Of a stretch of DNA of 64,000 nt, positions 1-7,236 are shown piece by piece (the stretch's first letter is position 1; the number at the start of each line of letters is the position of its first letter). Made by a program: the position numbers and the translations under genes. Source of the stretch: Oleiharenicola lentus (GTDB lineage Bacteria; Verrucomicrobiota; Verrucomicrobiia; Opitutales; Opitutaceae); contig NZ_SDHX01000001.1 of the NCBI RefSeq assembly GCF_004118375.1, forward strand, positions 2,297,693 to 2,361,692, in the 5' to 3' direction. The notes below the pieces were generated by a model. The model was not told the origin of the DNA. It did no database searches and saw nothing but the letters and a program-made list of their open reading frames with translations.

Positions 1-1
1 C

Positions 2-316
2 GACCTCAGCCGCGCCCACATCGCCGCTTTCAGGCTGCTGGAGAAGCCCGGTTCGCAGAATTTCTTCAACCTCGGCACCGGCACGCCGACCTCGGTGCTG
101 AAAGTCATCCGCGCGGTCGAGAAGGTTTCCGGCCTGAAGGTCCCCCACCATTTCGCGCCGCGCCGCGCCGGTGATCCGCCCGCGCTCTATGCCGACGCCG
201 CCAAGGCCCGCGAGCAACTGGGCTGGACGCCGAAGTTCCAGACCATCGAGCCGATCATCGAAACCGCCTGGCGCTGGCACCAGGCCAAGCCGAAGGGGTA
301 TCAGGATCGCAAGTAG
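2..316 (+). CDS. galE: UDP-glucose 4-epimerase, C-terminal part (5' end outside window)
   Basis: Only the last 104 codons are present; the reading frame is open to the left edge, so the start lies upstream of the window. The visible part begins DLSRAHIAAF, the usual 'hvxDLaxAHixAl' segment of GalE-type short-chain dehydrogenases. It continues with a GTGTPTSVLKVI segment and ends with LGWTPKF and an I-x-x-AWRWH tail, all typical of the GalE C-terminal substrate-binding region. GalE interconverts UDP-glucose and UDP-galactose in the cytoplasm for cell-surface sugar synthesis. The catalytic and NAD-binding parts are not visible, so a related sugar epimerase cannot be fully excluded. The TAG stop lies in the first bases of a palindromic repeat. 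Confidence 0.88.
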   Translation, partial: DLSRAHIAAFRLLEKPGSQNFFNLGTGTPTSVLKVIRAVEKVSGLKVPHHFAPRRAGDPPALYADAAKAREQLGWTPKFQTIEPIIETAWRWHQAKPKGYQDRK

Positions 317-394
317 GACCGGTCATCGACCGGTCAATTCCGACCGCGGTCACGCGGCTGACTCAATCATGGCCGGTTGAAAAGCCGGCCCTAC
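314..394. repeat. REP/BIME-like palindromic element between convergent galE and the sigma-54 regulator
   Basis: It contains GACCGGT(5)ACCGGTC at 317-335, a small CCGCG hairpin near 345-356 and GGCCGG(8)CCGGCC at 371-390. The outer ends read GTAGGAC and GCCCTAC. The TAG stop of galE (314-316) and the TAG stop of the minus-strand regulator (391-393) both lie in these ends, so the element fills the whole space between the two genes. Confidence 0.75.
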
Positions 395-1764
395 TTCTTC
401 GGCCGTTTCTTGGCCGCCGGCTTGGCTTCACTCTCCGGCAGGCGTGATTCCATCGCTTCCTGCAGCTTGGCCAGCTCTTCACCCGGGTGCTGGGCGCGGA
501 GGGCCTTGGCCAACTTGTCGTATAGGCTTTCGAGCGACTCGCCGCTGCTGACGACCGAGGCCGCGCCCTTGGGATCGCGCACCTCGTCGGGTAGATCCTT
601 GGGCAAAATCGCGTCACCGGTCGCGGCCACGGCGCTGCGATAAACGACGTTCTCCAGTTCGCGCACGTTGCCCGGCCACGGGTAGGCGGTGAGCAGGGCC
701 ATGGCTTCCGGCGCCACCTTGCGCGCCTTCACCTTCTTGGCCTTGGCGAGGTTCTGCACGAAGAAATCCACGATCTGGACCACGTCCTCGGTGCGCTCGC
801 GCAATGGCGGCAGCTTAACGCGCACGACGTTGAGCCGGTAATAGAGGTCCTCGCGGAACTTCTTTTCGCGCACCAGCGCCTCGAGGTCCTTGTTGGTCGC
901 GGCGACGACGCGTACGTTGACCTTGATCGTGTCCACGCCGCCGACGCGCTGGATGTCGCCCTCCTGCAGCACGCGCAGGATCTTGGTCTGCGTGGTCGGC
1001 GTCATGTCGCCGATCTCGTCGAGGAAAATGGTGCCACCGTCGCACTGCTCGAACTTGCCCAGCCGCTGCGCCGTCGCGCCTGTGAACGAGCCGCGCTCGT
1101 GGCCGAACAGCTCGCTTTCGATCAGATTCTCGGGAATGGCCGCGCAATTGACCGCGACATAGGGCTTCGACGCGCGGTGGCTGTGGCGGTGAAGGCTGCG
1201 GGCGACGAGTTCCTTGCCGGTGCCGCTCTCGCCGGTGATCATCACCGACGCGTCGCTGGCGGCGAACTGGCCTATGATCTTGAACACCTGCTGCATGGCC
1301 GGTGAGGCGCCGACAATGCCTTCCTTGTGCTCCTCGGTGTTGATGACGGGTTTGTAACCCGCGGCGGACTTGTTGTCGGCCTGAGTGCGCAGGGCGCTCT
1401 CCACCAGCGCCAGCAGCTTGGGCGGATCGAAGGGCTTCACCACGTAGTCGAATGCGCCAAACTTCATCGCCTCGATCGCGGTCTGGGCCGTGCCGTAGGC
1501 GGTCATGAAAATCACCAGCTGCTTCGGATTGGCTGCGCGGATGTGCTGAAGGGTCTCCAGGCCCGACATGCCGGTCATGCGGTTGTCGAGCAGCACCACG
1601 TCGGGCGCCTGCTTCTTGACGGCCGCCACGCCTTCCTCGCCGCTCGGGGCCTCCTGCACCTCGTAACGCTGGGAGGAAAGCACCCGGTTGAGCGAGTAAC
1701 GGACCTCGGTGTCATCATCGATGACGAGAATGCGCGGGACAGGAGCGGAGACGGCTTCGGACAT
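391..1764 (-). CDS. NtrC-family sigma-54 response regulator lacking the C-terminal HTH
   Basis: 457 residues. The receiver domain covers about 10-125, with the acidic pocket IDDD, phosphoacceptor D60, T88 and K110. An AAA+ domain follows, with Walker A GESGTGKE at 178-185 and the sigma-54-contacting loop GSFTGA at 225-230 (GAFTGA is the usual form). When phosphorylated such proteins remodel sigma-54 RNA polymerase. The C-terminus has the amphipathic stretch [12 protein letters not shown] that normally leads into a Fis-type HTH. The protein then ends in a lysine-rich AAKKRPKK tail, and no HTH is seen in any nearby frame. No histidine kinase is adjacent. It may act without specific DNA binding, as reported for chlamydial CtcC, or be a truncated gene. 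Confidence 0.9.
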   Translation of the reverse strand: MSEAVSAPVPRILVIDDDTEVRYSLNRVLSSQRYEVQEAPSGEEGVAAVKKQAPDVVLLDNRMTGMSGLETLQHIRAANPKQLVIFMTAYGTAQTAIEAMKFGAFDYVVKPFDPPKLLALVESALRTQADNKSAAGYKPVINTEEHKEGIVGASPAMQQVFKIIGQFAASDASVMITGESGTGKELVARSLHRHSHRASKPYVAVNCAAIPENLIESELFGHERGSFTGATAQRLGKFEQCDGGTIFLDEIGDMTPTTQTKILRVLQEGDIQRVGGVDTIKVNVRVVAATNKDLEALVREKKFREDLYYRLNVVRVKLPPLRERTEDVVQIVDFFVQNLAKAKKVKARKVAPEAMALLTAYPWPGNVRELENVVYRSAVAATGDAILPKDLPDEVRDPKGAASVVSSGESLESLYDKLAKALRAQHPGEELAKLQEAMESRLPESEAKPAAKKRPKK

Positions 1765-1819
1765 CAGTGGTGCGGAAAATAATTAGCCCTTTCGGGACAG
1801 ACGGTTCTACTTAGCGCCC

Positions 1820-2599
1820 ATGTTTGGGTGGTCAATTAACTTGTTTCGCCTCTTCGGCATCCAACTCGCGGTGCATGTGAGTTTTCTCCTGCTTCTGGGC
1901 TATTACGCCTGGAGCGGCTGGCAGGAAGGCGGCCGCAGCGGGATGGTTTGGAGCATTTGTTTCATTCTGCTGTTTTTCGCCTGCGTGGTGCTGCACGAAC
2001 TGGGCCACTCGCTCACGGCCCGGCGCTTCGGCGTGCGCGTGCCGCGCATCCTGCTCCTGCCCATTGGCGGCATGGCGGAGATGGACCAGATCCCCCGCCG
2101 GCCTTCAGCCGAGTTGTTCATCACCGTCGCGGGTCCGGCGGTTAACTTCGTGATCGCCGGCCTGTTGATTCCGTTCTTCTGGCGCGAGATGCTGGGGCTC
2201 GCCTCCTTTGATATCTACTCGGCCACCGACACCTTTGCGCATTTGGCCTGGGCCAACCTCGTCATGGGCACCTTCAACCTGCTGCCGGTCTTCCCGATGG
2301 ACGGCGGGCGAATATTCCGGGCGGTGCTGGCGGTCTACCTGCCCTACCTGCGGGCCACTTGGTGGGCTGTCTTGGTGGGACGCACCCTGGCGCTGATTTT
2401 CGCGGGATTGGCATTTTTCTACTTCGATAACCCGATGGCCGGCGTGCTCTTCGCCTTTATCTTCCTGGCCGCGGGAGCGGAATACCGCATCCTGCTTCGC
2501 CGTGAACAGGAGGCGGCCTACTGGGCGGAGTTGGCCCGGCGGGTGGCCGCAAATGAGTCGGCGGCGCAAAACTCCGAACCTCCCTTGCTCAAGAACTGA
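1820..2599 (+). CDS. Site-2 protease family (M50) intramembrane zinc metalloprotease
   Basis: 259 residues with four to six hydrophobic segments. The zinc-binding HELGH is at 59-63 and the second metal-ligand motif NLLPVFPMDGGRI at about 153-165 (D161). These are the two hallmarks of S2P enzymes, which cleave transmembrane substrates inside the bilayer. There is no PDZ or CBS domain, so this is the compact SpoIVFB/Rip-like form. The ATG start is supported by the short hydrophobic N-terminus typical of the family. It is divergent from the sigma-54 regulator and followed by a strong terminator. The substrate cannot be predicted. Confidence 0.9.
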   Translation: MFGWSINLFRLFGIQLAVHVSFLLLLGYYAWSGWQEGGRSGMVWSICFILLFFACVVLHELGHSLTARRFGVRVPRILLLPIGGMAEMDQIPRRPSAELFITVAGPAVNFVIAGLLIPFFWREMLGLASFDIYSATDTFAHLAWANLVMGTFNLLPVFPMDGGRIFRAVLAVYLPYLRATWWAVLVGRTLALIFAGLAFFYFDNPMAGVLFAFIFLAAGAEYRILLRREQEAAYWAELARRVAANESAAQNSEPPLLKN

Positions 2600-2620
2600 G
2601 CCTCCTGGCCCGAAAAACAG

Positions 2621-2648
2621 AAAGCCACCCCGGTGGGTGGCTTTCTTA
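2621..2648. terminator. Bidirectional intrinsic terminator between the site-2 protease and tRNA-Ala
   Basis: A perfect 10-bp stem AAAGCCACCC/GGGTGGCTTT (2621-2630 and 2635-2644) with loop CGGT is followed by CTTT and CTT. On the other strand the stem is followed by CTGTTTTT, so it can end transcripts from both the protease gene and the tRNA gene. Confidence 0.85.
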
Positions 2649-2651
2649 AAT

Positions 2652-2727
2652 TGGTGGACCCTAGCGGGTTCGAACCGCTGACCTCCTCAATGCCATTGAG
2701 GCGCTCTACCAACTGAGCTAAGAGCCC
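2652..2727 (-). tRNA. tRNA-Ala (anticodon GGC), CCA encoded
   Basis: 76 nt on the minus strand. The acceptor stem GGGCTCT/AGGGTCC contains the G3:U70 wobble pair that identifies alanine tRNAs. The D-stem is GCTC/GAGC. The anticodon stem CCTCA/TGAGG encloses loop ATGGCAT, giving anticodon GGC. The T-arm is AGCGG-TTCGAAC-CCGCT. The discriminator base is A and the 3' CCA is encoded. It decodes GCC and GCU alanine codons, which suits a GC-rich genome. Confidence 0.97.
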
Positions 2728-2802
2728 GTGCGAAGGGCCAAAAAGCAAGCATTGGGGAATGAATGCAAGGACTTTTTCGCATCCATCTTCGCCGCGATTT
2801 CC

Positions 2803-3645
2803 TCAGACTTCGTCCTTCATCTTGAAGGTCACCGTGACGGTGTCGGGCCGCCGGGTGGGCATCGGACCGATCGAGCGCACCCGCAGGAAGGCCTCAATCA
2901 CCGAGCGGTCGAACTCCTTGTTTCCGGAGGATTTCTTGATGCGCGGGTTCATGATCGCGCCGCTGGCCGTGATGTCGAAGGTGACCTGGGTCTGGAGATC
3001 GTCGCTCACGCCCGCGGGCGGTTCGTGCGCGCGCTTCAGTTCCTGGATGAGCATGGAAAAATAGGTATCGAGGGCGTCCGCCTGCTCGCGGGTCAGCGCC
3101 TTGCCGCCCCCGCCCCCTTTGGTGTTGGCCTTCGATCCACCTTGCACGCCTTGGGCGATACCGGTGGCGTCGATCCGGGGGCCCTTGGCCGTGGACTTTC
3201 CGGTCTGCTTGCTTGCGGGAGTCTGCTTCGGCGTGGGATGCTTCTTCAAGTACTCGTTGTAGGACATCCGCTGTGCCTTCTTCACCTCCTTGGCGATCGA
3301 AGTGTCAGGCTTGGGCTTATCCGGGGCCTTGGGTTTGGTTTTCTCGACCGGCGCAGGCTTGGGCGCAGGCGGTTCGGGCACGGTCTCCACCACCGGCTCG
3401 GGTTCCGGCATGGTTGGCACCTGCTCCACCTGGGGAAGCTCAAGCTTCACGGGCTTGGTCGTGTTGCCCAAGGCCGGAGCCTCCAGCGCCTCGGGATTGG
3501 TCGGCGGTCCGGCCACCAGCTCGAAAATGACCGGCGCTTTCGCCTGCTGCATCGCCGAATACCACGTCAGCAGCACCAACACCGCCACCACGAACGCATG
3601 CAGCGTCAGCGAGACGATGACGGAACTGGACGACGTGGCGCGCAT
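2803..3645 (-). CDS. tonB: TonB-family energy transducer
   Basis: 280 residues. One N-terminal transmembrane helix (about 9-27, VIVSLTLHAFVVAVLVLLTW) anchors the protein in the inner membrane. A long proline/lysine/glutamate-rich linker (about 50-130) spans the periplasm. The C-terminal domain contains the TonB-like segment VTFDITASGAI..PRIKKSSGN..FDRSVIEAF, which contacts outer-membrane receptors. It is the last gene of an exbB-exbD-tonB operon, 4 bp after exbD. No TonB-dependent receptor is in the window. It could equally be a TolA-like partner of a Tol system, but no tolB or pal is adjacent. Confidence 0.9.
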   Translation of the reverse strand: MRATSSSSVIVSLTLHAFVVAVLVLLTWYSAMQQAKAPVIFELVAGPPTNPEALEAPALGNTTKPVKLELPQVEQVPTMPEPEPVVETVPEPPAPKPAPVEKTKPKAPDKPKPDTSIAKEVKKAQRMSYNEYLKKHPTPKQTPASKQTGKSTAKGPRIDATGIAQGVQGGSKANTKGGGGGKALTREQADALDTYFSMLIQELKRAHEPPAGVSDDLQTQVTFDITASGAIMNPRIKKSSGNKEFDRSVIEAFLRVRSIGPMPTRRPDTVTVTFKMKDEV

Positions 3646-3649
3646 CGGC

Positions 3650-4075
3650 TCAACGGGCTTCGGTGTCGAAGGTGATCTTGGTGAGATTATGCCGCTTCAC
3701 CTCGTCCATCACGCGCACCACCTGCTGCCACTGGAGCGTGAGGTCGGCGCGGATGCGGATGACGGGCTGCTTGGCCTTGGCCGCCTCGGCCATGAGCTGG
3801 CGCGAGATCTCGGGCAGCGACATGCGCTCGCTGCCGAAATAATAGTTGCCCGACCGGTCGATGGAGATCGCGACGTATTCCGTGTCGGGCGGAGCCTTTT
3901 GCTGGTCGCGCTTGGACTCGCCGGGCAGGTTGACCGGGATGGTCTGCTCCTGCTGGATGAGGGGCGTGGCGATCATGAAGATGATCAGCAGCGTGAAACC
4001 CAGGTCCACCAGGTTGGTGACGTTGAGCTCCGCGACGGGATGGAGCTGGCGTTGACGGCGGAAGATACGGGCCAT
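3650..4075 (-). CDS. exbD: ExbD/TolR-family biopolymer transport protein
   Basis: 141 residues with one transmembrane helix near the N-terminus. The segment VTNLVDLGFTLLIIFMIATP contains the conserved membrane aspartate that carries protons. The periplasmic domain includes the ExbD-type 'PVNLP' and 'pVxIRAD' segments. It forms the stator/channel with ExbB and passes proton-motive force to TonB. It lies 3 bp downstream of exbB and 4 bp upstream of tonB, indicating a single transcript. Confidence 0.94.
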   Translation of the reverse strand: MARIFRRQRQLHPVAELNVTNLVDLGFTLLIIFMIATPLIQQEQTIPVNLPGESKRDQQKAPPDTEYVAISIDRSGNYYFGSERMSLPEISRQLMAEAAKAKQPVIRIRADLTLQWQQVVRVMDEVKRHNLTKITFDTEAR

Positions 4076-4078
4076 GGC

Positions 4079-4789
4079 TCAGTCCAGTTTGGCCTCCAGC
4101 TCGATGCGATCCGCCAGGCTGCTGGCGTAGTTTTCGAGTTCGGTGATCATCGTCTTCACATTGCCGAGAAGGTAATTGTAGCCGAAGACCGACGGAATCG
4201 CCACCACGAGGCCGGCGATGGTGGTGAGCAACGCCGCCGAGACACCGGGGGCCAGCGTCTGGATGCTCGCGGTTTGCATCACCGACACCGCCACGAAGGC
4301 CTCCATCACGCCCCACACCGTGCCGAACAGGCCCATGAACGGCGCGCCTGACACCACGGAGGCGAGGAAGATCATGCTCGCCTCGTAACGCAGCGACTGG
4401 CGGGCGAGCGCGCGCTGGATGGCGTTCTCGGCGTGCTCCAGGCGGCCGCGCAGCGTGTCCTCGCCCTTCTCCTTGCCGATGGCGGCGGCGCGCCAGTAGG
4501 CCTCGAGCGCGTCGGCCAGCAGGTCGGCGTAGGGAATGTCGCGCCGGTTGCGCATGTTCTCCGGCAGGCTGAGCACGTGCTTTTCCTGCGCGAGCAGGCG
4601 CTCAAAGCGCAGGTTCAGCTCGCGCAACTTCTGGAGCTCGGATCGCTTGCCGAGCATCACGGCCCAGGCGATGATGCTAAACACCGCGAGCAGCAGGATG
4701 ACGGACTGGCCCACCCGGTCGGTGGTGAGGAAAACCTGCCAGACATTGACGACGGAGACGAGGGCGGGAGGCGCGAGGAGGCTGAACAT
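4079..4789 (-). CDS. exbB: MotA/TolQ/ExbB-family proton channel
   Basis: 236 residues from the ATG at 4789. An in-frame start at 4855 would add 22 unconserved residues, and the family usually begins just before the first helix. Three transmembrane segments are visible: ILLLAVFSIIAWAVML near the N-terminus, ASMIFLASVVSGAPFMGLFG, and ALLTTIAGLVVAIPSVFGYNY. The motifs PFMGLFGTVWGVM and TTIAGLVVAIP are diagnostic for TolQ/ExbB. Five ExbB subunits surround an ExbD dimer to form the proton-driven motor. It is the first gene of the operon and divergent from tmk. Confidence 0.93.
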   Translation of the reverse strand: MFSLLAPPALVSVVNVWQVFLTTDRVGQSVILLLAVFSIIAWAVMLGKRSELQKLRELNLRFERLLAQEKHVLSLPENMRNRRDIPYADLLADALEAYWRAAAIGKEKGEDTLRGRLEHAENAIQRALARQSLRYEASMIFLASVVSGAPFMGLFGTVWGVMEAFVAVSVMQTASIQTLAPGVSAALLTTIAGLVVAIPSVFGYNYLLGNVKTMITELENYASSLADRIELEAKLD

Positions 4790-4911
4790 GTAAGTGGGCG
4801 CGAGTGTTGGCGCGATTGGCCGGCACGAGCAATTAAAATGCCGGAGACGCGCCATTGAAATCTGTTGCGCGGCCTTCCGGCGCTTGGTTCGCTGGCGGCC
4901 TCACCTTTCCC

Positions 4912-5559
4912 ATGCCCCCCAAGACCAAATCCGCCGGCAAACTCATCTCCTTCGAGGGCTCCGAAGGCAGCGGCAAATCCACCCAGATCGCCCGCTTGGC
5001 CGACCGTCTGCAAAAGTCCGGCCGCGAGGTCGTCGCCACCCGCGAGCCCGGCGGCACTGAGATCGGCGAGCAGATCCGGAACATCATCGTCCATAATTCC
5101 AAGGGCGACGAAATGACGCCCGAGACCGAGCTGCTCCTCTTCACCGCCGCCCGTGCCCAGGTCGTCCGCGAGGTCATTGCCCCCGCCCTCAAACGCGGCG
5201 CCGTCGTCCTGAGCGACCGGTTCCTCGACTCCTCGACCGTCTATCAGGGCATCGCCCGCAACCTCGCCCCCGGCCCGGTGGCCGAGATCAACCGTTTCGC
5301 CGTCGGCAATGTGATGCCCGACCTCACCATCGTCATCGACGTGCCCACCGAGGTCAGCCTCCAACGCGTGCGCCAGCGCGCCTCTGACCTGCCCGACCGC
5401 ATGGAGCGCGAGAACATCACGTTCTACAAGAAGGTCCGCGAAGGCTACCTGCTGCTCGCGAAGGAGTGGCCCGATCGCGTCGTCGTGCTCGACGGCACGC
5501 TGACGCCCGCCGCCATCGAGAAGAAAATCTGGGCCATCGTCCAAAAACGCCTCGGCTAA
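4912..5559 (+). CDS. tmk: Thymidylate kinase
   Basis: 215 residues from the ATG at 4912, which gives the normal family length; the upstream in-frame ATG at 4855 would add 19 unconserved residues. The P-loop is FEGSEGSGKST at 14-24. The DR(Y/F) motif appears as SDRFLDSSTVYQG, and the TMP-binding region contains TREPGGTEIGE. The lid region has RQRASDLPDRME. It phosphorylates dTMP to dTDP. It sits 58 bp upstream of the DNA polymerase III delta' gene, a very common tmk-holB pairing. Confidence 0.96.
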   Translation: MPPKTKSAGKLISFEGSEGSGKSTQIARLADRLQKSGREVVATREPGGTEIGEQIRNIIVHNSKGDEMTPETELLLFTAARAQVVREVIAPALKRGAVVLSDRFLDSSTVYQGIARNLAPGPVAEINRFAVGNVMPDLTIVIDVPTEVSLQRVRQRASDLPDRMERENITFYKKVREGYLLLAKEWPDRVVVLDGTLTPAAIEKKIWAIVQKRLG

Positions 5560-5569
5560 ATTCTTCTGT

Positions 5570-5598
5570 TGTAGGGCGGGGTCACCGAACCCCGCCTT
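5570..5598. repeat. Single REP-like hairpin between tmk and holB
   Basis: TGTAGG leads into an 8-bp stem GGCGGGGT/ACCCCGCC (5575-5582 and 5589-5596) with loop CACCGA. The same TGTAGGGCGGGGT sequence recurs at 56199-56211, where the two stem arms are separated by a longer insert. Confidence 0.7.
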
Positions 5599-5617
5599 CA
5601 CTCGATATCCGCAACCC

Positions 5618-6613
5618 ATGTCCGCCCCCACCGTCACGCCCTGGCCCCCTGCCCTCGCCGGCACGCCGACGGTCTCCGTCTTGGAGCGCGCCATCGAACG
5701 CCAGCGGCTCGCGCACAGCCTGCTGCTGCACGGCGAGAACCTCAGCACCCTCGCCAGCGTGGCCCACGCCATCGCCGACCGCCTGCTCAACGACCCGCGG
5801 CAGCCGACGCAGTATTTTCCGCCCAAGCAGCACCCCGACTTCCTCGCCCTGCGTCCGGCCGGCAAGTCCCGCCAGATCGGCGTCGAGCCCATGCGCGAGA
5901 TCATCGGCCGCATCCAGGTTTCCCCGCAGGTCTCCCTGCGCAAGGTCCTCGTCGTCTATGAGGCCGACCGGATGAACATTCCCACGGCCAATGTCTTCCT
6001 CAAGACCCTTGAGGAGCCGACCGCCAGCACGACCATCCTGCTGCTGACCACCCGCCCCTACTCGCTCCTGCCCACGATCCGCAGCCGCTGCCTGCACTTC
6101 CGTTTCACCGACGACGGCCACGAGGCGCTGGTCGATGCAGACGCGGCCATCCGCGATCTCTGGAAATCGACGCTCGCCGACTACGCCGCCTGGCTCGGCC
6201 ACGCCTCCGCAGGCCAGGCCGACAAGCGCGCCATCGCCGATCAGGTCATGGCCGTTTACGGCCTCATCACGCGCTTCAACGCCGTCCTCGCCGCCGCCAC
6301 CGACCAGATCTGGAAGCAGCAGAAGGAGAAGCTGCCCGAGGACCTCGGCGACGACGAGCAGGCCGCCATCGAGACCGGCATCGCCAACGGCGTCCGCACC
6401 AAACTCTTTGCCGAGATCGAGCGCACCACGCGGGACTTCGCCATGCAGCGCCTGGCCGCCGAGGCCAGCAGTCCCGAGACCGTCAGGCGGGCCGCCGTCG
6501 GCGCCATCGCCCAGCTCGAACACGACACCGGCCTCCTCCGCCTGAACCTCAACGAGTCCGCCGCGCTGGAGAATTTCCTGCTGTCGTCGCTGCGGATTTG
6601 GGCAAGGCGCTAA
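5618..6613 (+). CDS. holB: DNA polymerase III delta' subunit
   Basis: 331 residues. The N-terminal region LAHSLLLHGENLSTLASVA matches the degenerate P-loop of delta', which does not bind ATP. The segment PDFLALRP is followed by IGVEPMREII, then VLVVYEADRMN..ANVFLKTLEEP. The TIRSRC motif (SRC arginine finger for the neighbouring clamp-loader ATPase) is present. Delta' is the rigid stator of the clamp loader that opens the sliding clamp. Linkage to tmk supports the call. The C-terminal third is less conserved, as is normal for the family. Confidence 0.9.
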   Translation: MSAPTVTPWPPALAGTPTVSVLERAIERQRLAHSLLLHGENLSTLASVAHAIADRLLNDPRQPTQYFPPKQHPDFLALRPAGKSRQIGVEPMREIIGRIQVSPQVSLRKVLVVYEADRMNIPTANVFLKTLEEPTASTTILLLTTRPYSLLPTIRSRCLHFRFTDDGHEALVDADAAIRDLWKSTLADYAAWLGHASAGQADKRAIADQVMAVYGLITRFNAVLAAATDQIWKQQKEKLPEDLGDDEQAAIETGIANGVRTKLFAEIERTTRDFAMQRLAAEASSPETVRRAAVGAIAQLEHDTGLLRLNLNESAALENFLLSSLRIWARR

Positions 6614-6654
6614 GTTTTCAGTTCATCGTCCGTTGTTTCTGCATGAGGCTTCCT

Positions 6655-7179
6655 ATGCACAATCGCCTGCAAGTCGGGCTAATGCTTGTGGCGCTGATAC
6701 TGACGATGTGGTTGGCGTATCGCAGTGCTTCGCAGAACTATTCGGAATTAACGTTCACATGCAGAATCTGCGGAGGCAAGAGGGGCGAAATACGGCACAA
6801 ACTAAACGACTTCACCATCTGGACCATCAAGAAGCCGTATTTTCCAAACAGCATCTACGAAAGAATCTTCGGCAAACCGCATCAGCACGAGTGGGCTGGT
6901 GGTCCGGCTTATCATTTCCATGCTTTGGGGCATGGTGATGGGCACCATGGTGGTGATGGATATTCGCTCGATCAGAATATCTATACCCAGCAATCACTTC
7001 TCTGGCTTAACGAAATCCCATTTGCCGATACAGAGGAGGCATGGCGTTTTCACATGCTGGTAGTTGAATGTGAAAAGCACGGAGGATTTCAGCAGTTCAT
7101 CAACGCCGCCTATAAACGCCCTCAATCGATATCCGAGTTTCTGGCGCTGATTGAGCAGGGCCGAATGGACAAACAATAG
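6655..7179 (+). CDS. Hypothetical membrane-anchored protein with a CxxC motif
   Basis: 174 residues from ATG 6655, chosen because a GAGG ribosome-binding sequence lies six bases upstream; ATG 6643 is the alternative. One transmembrane helix (VGLMLVALILTMWLAY) is followed by a short spacer and CRICGGKRGE, a possible metal- or heme-binding CxxC. A histidine-rich stretch (HQHEW, HFHALGHGDGHHGG) lies mid-protein. The C-terminal part is soluble and alpha-helical. Base composition is visibly less GC-rich than its neighbours, which suggests a recent or fast-evolving gene. No family is recognised. Confidence 0.6.
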   Translation: MHNRLQVGLMLVALILTMWLAYRSASQNYSELTFTCRICGGKRGEIRHKLNDFTIWTIKKPYFPNSIYERIFGKPHQHEWAGGPAYHFHALGHGDGHHGGDGYSLDQNIYTQQSLLWLNEIPFADTEEAWRFHMLVVECEKHGGFQQFINAAYKRPQSISEFLALIEQGRMDKQ

Positions 7180-7236
7180 CCCGGAAATCAGCTTTACTCG
7201 CCTTGGCACAGTCTGTGTTAGGTCGGATTGCGGGAA

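Noticed and set aside
4840-4855. Possible sigma-54 promoter upstream of exbB on the minus strand (TGGCGCG, then CGGC)
   Set aside because: GG-N10-GC spacing fits, but the -12 box lacks TTGC and the -24 box is imperfect. In a genome this rich in GC such matches are expected by chance.
7180-7236. GTTAGGT box after the orphan gene as a second attC-like site
   Set aside because: Only a 5-bp hairpin (CACAG/CTGTG) adjoins it and no matching left box is present.
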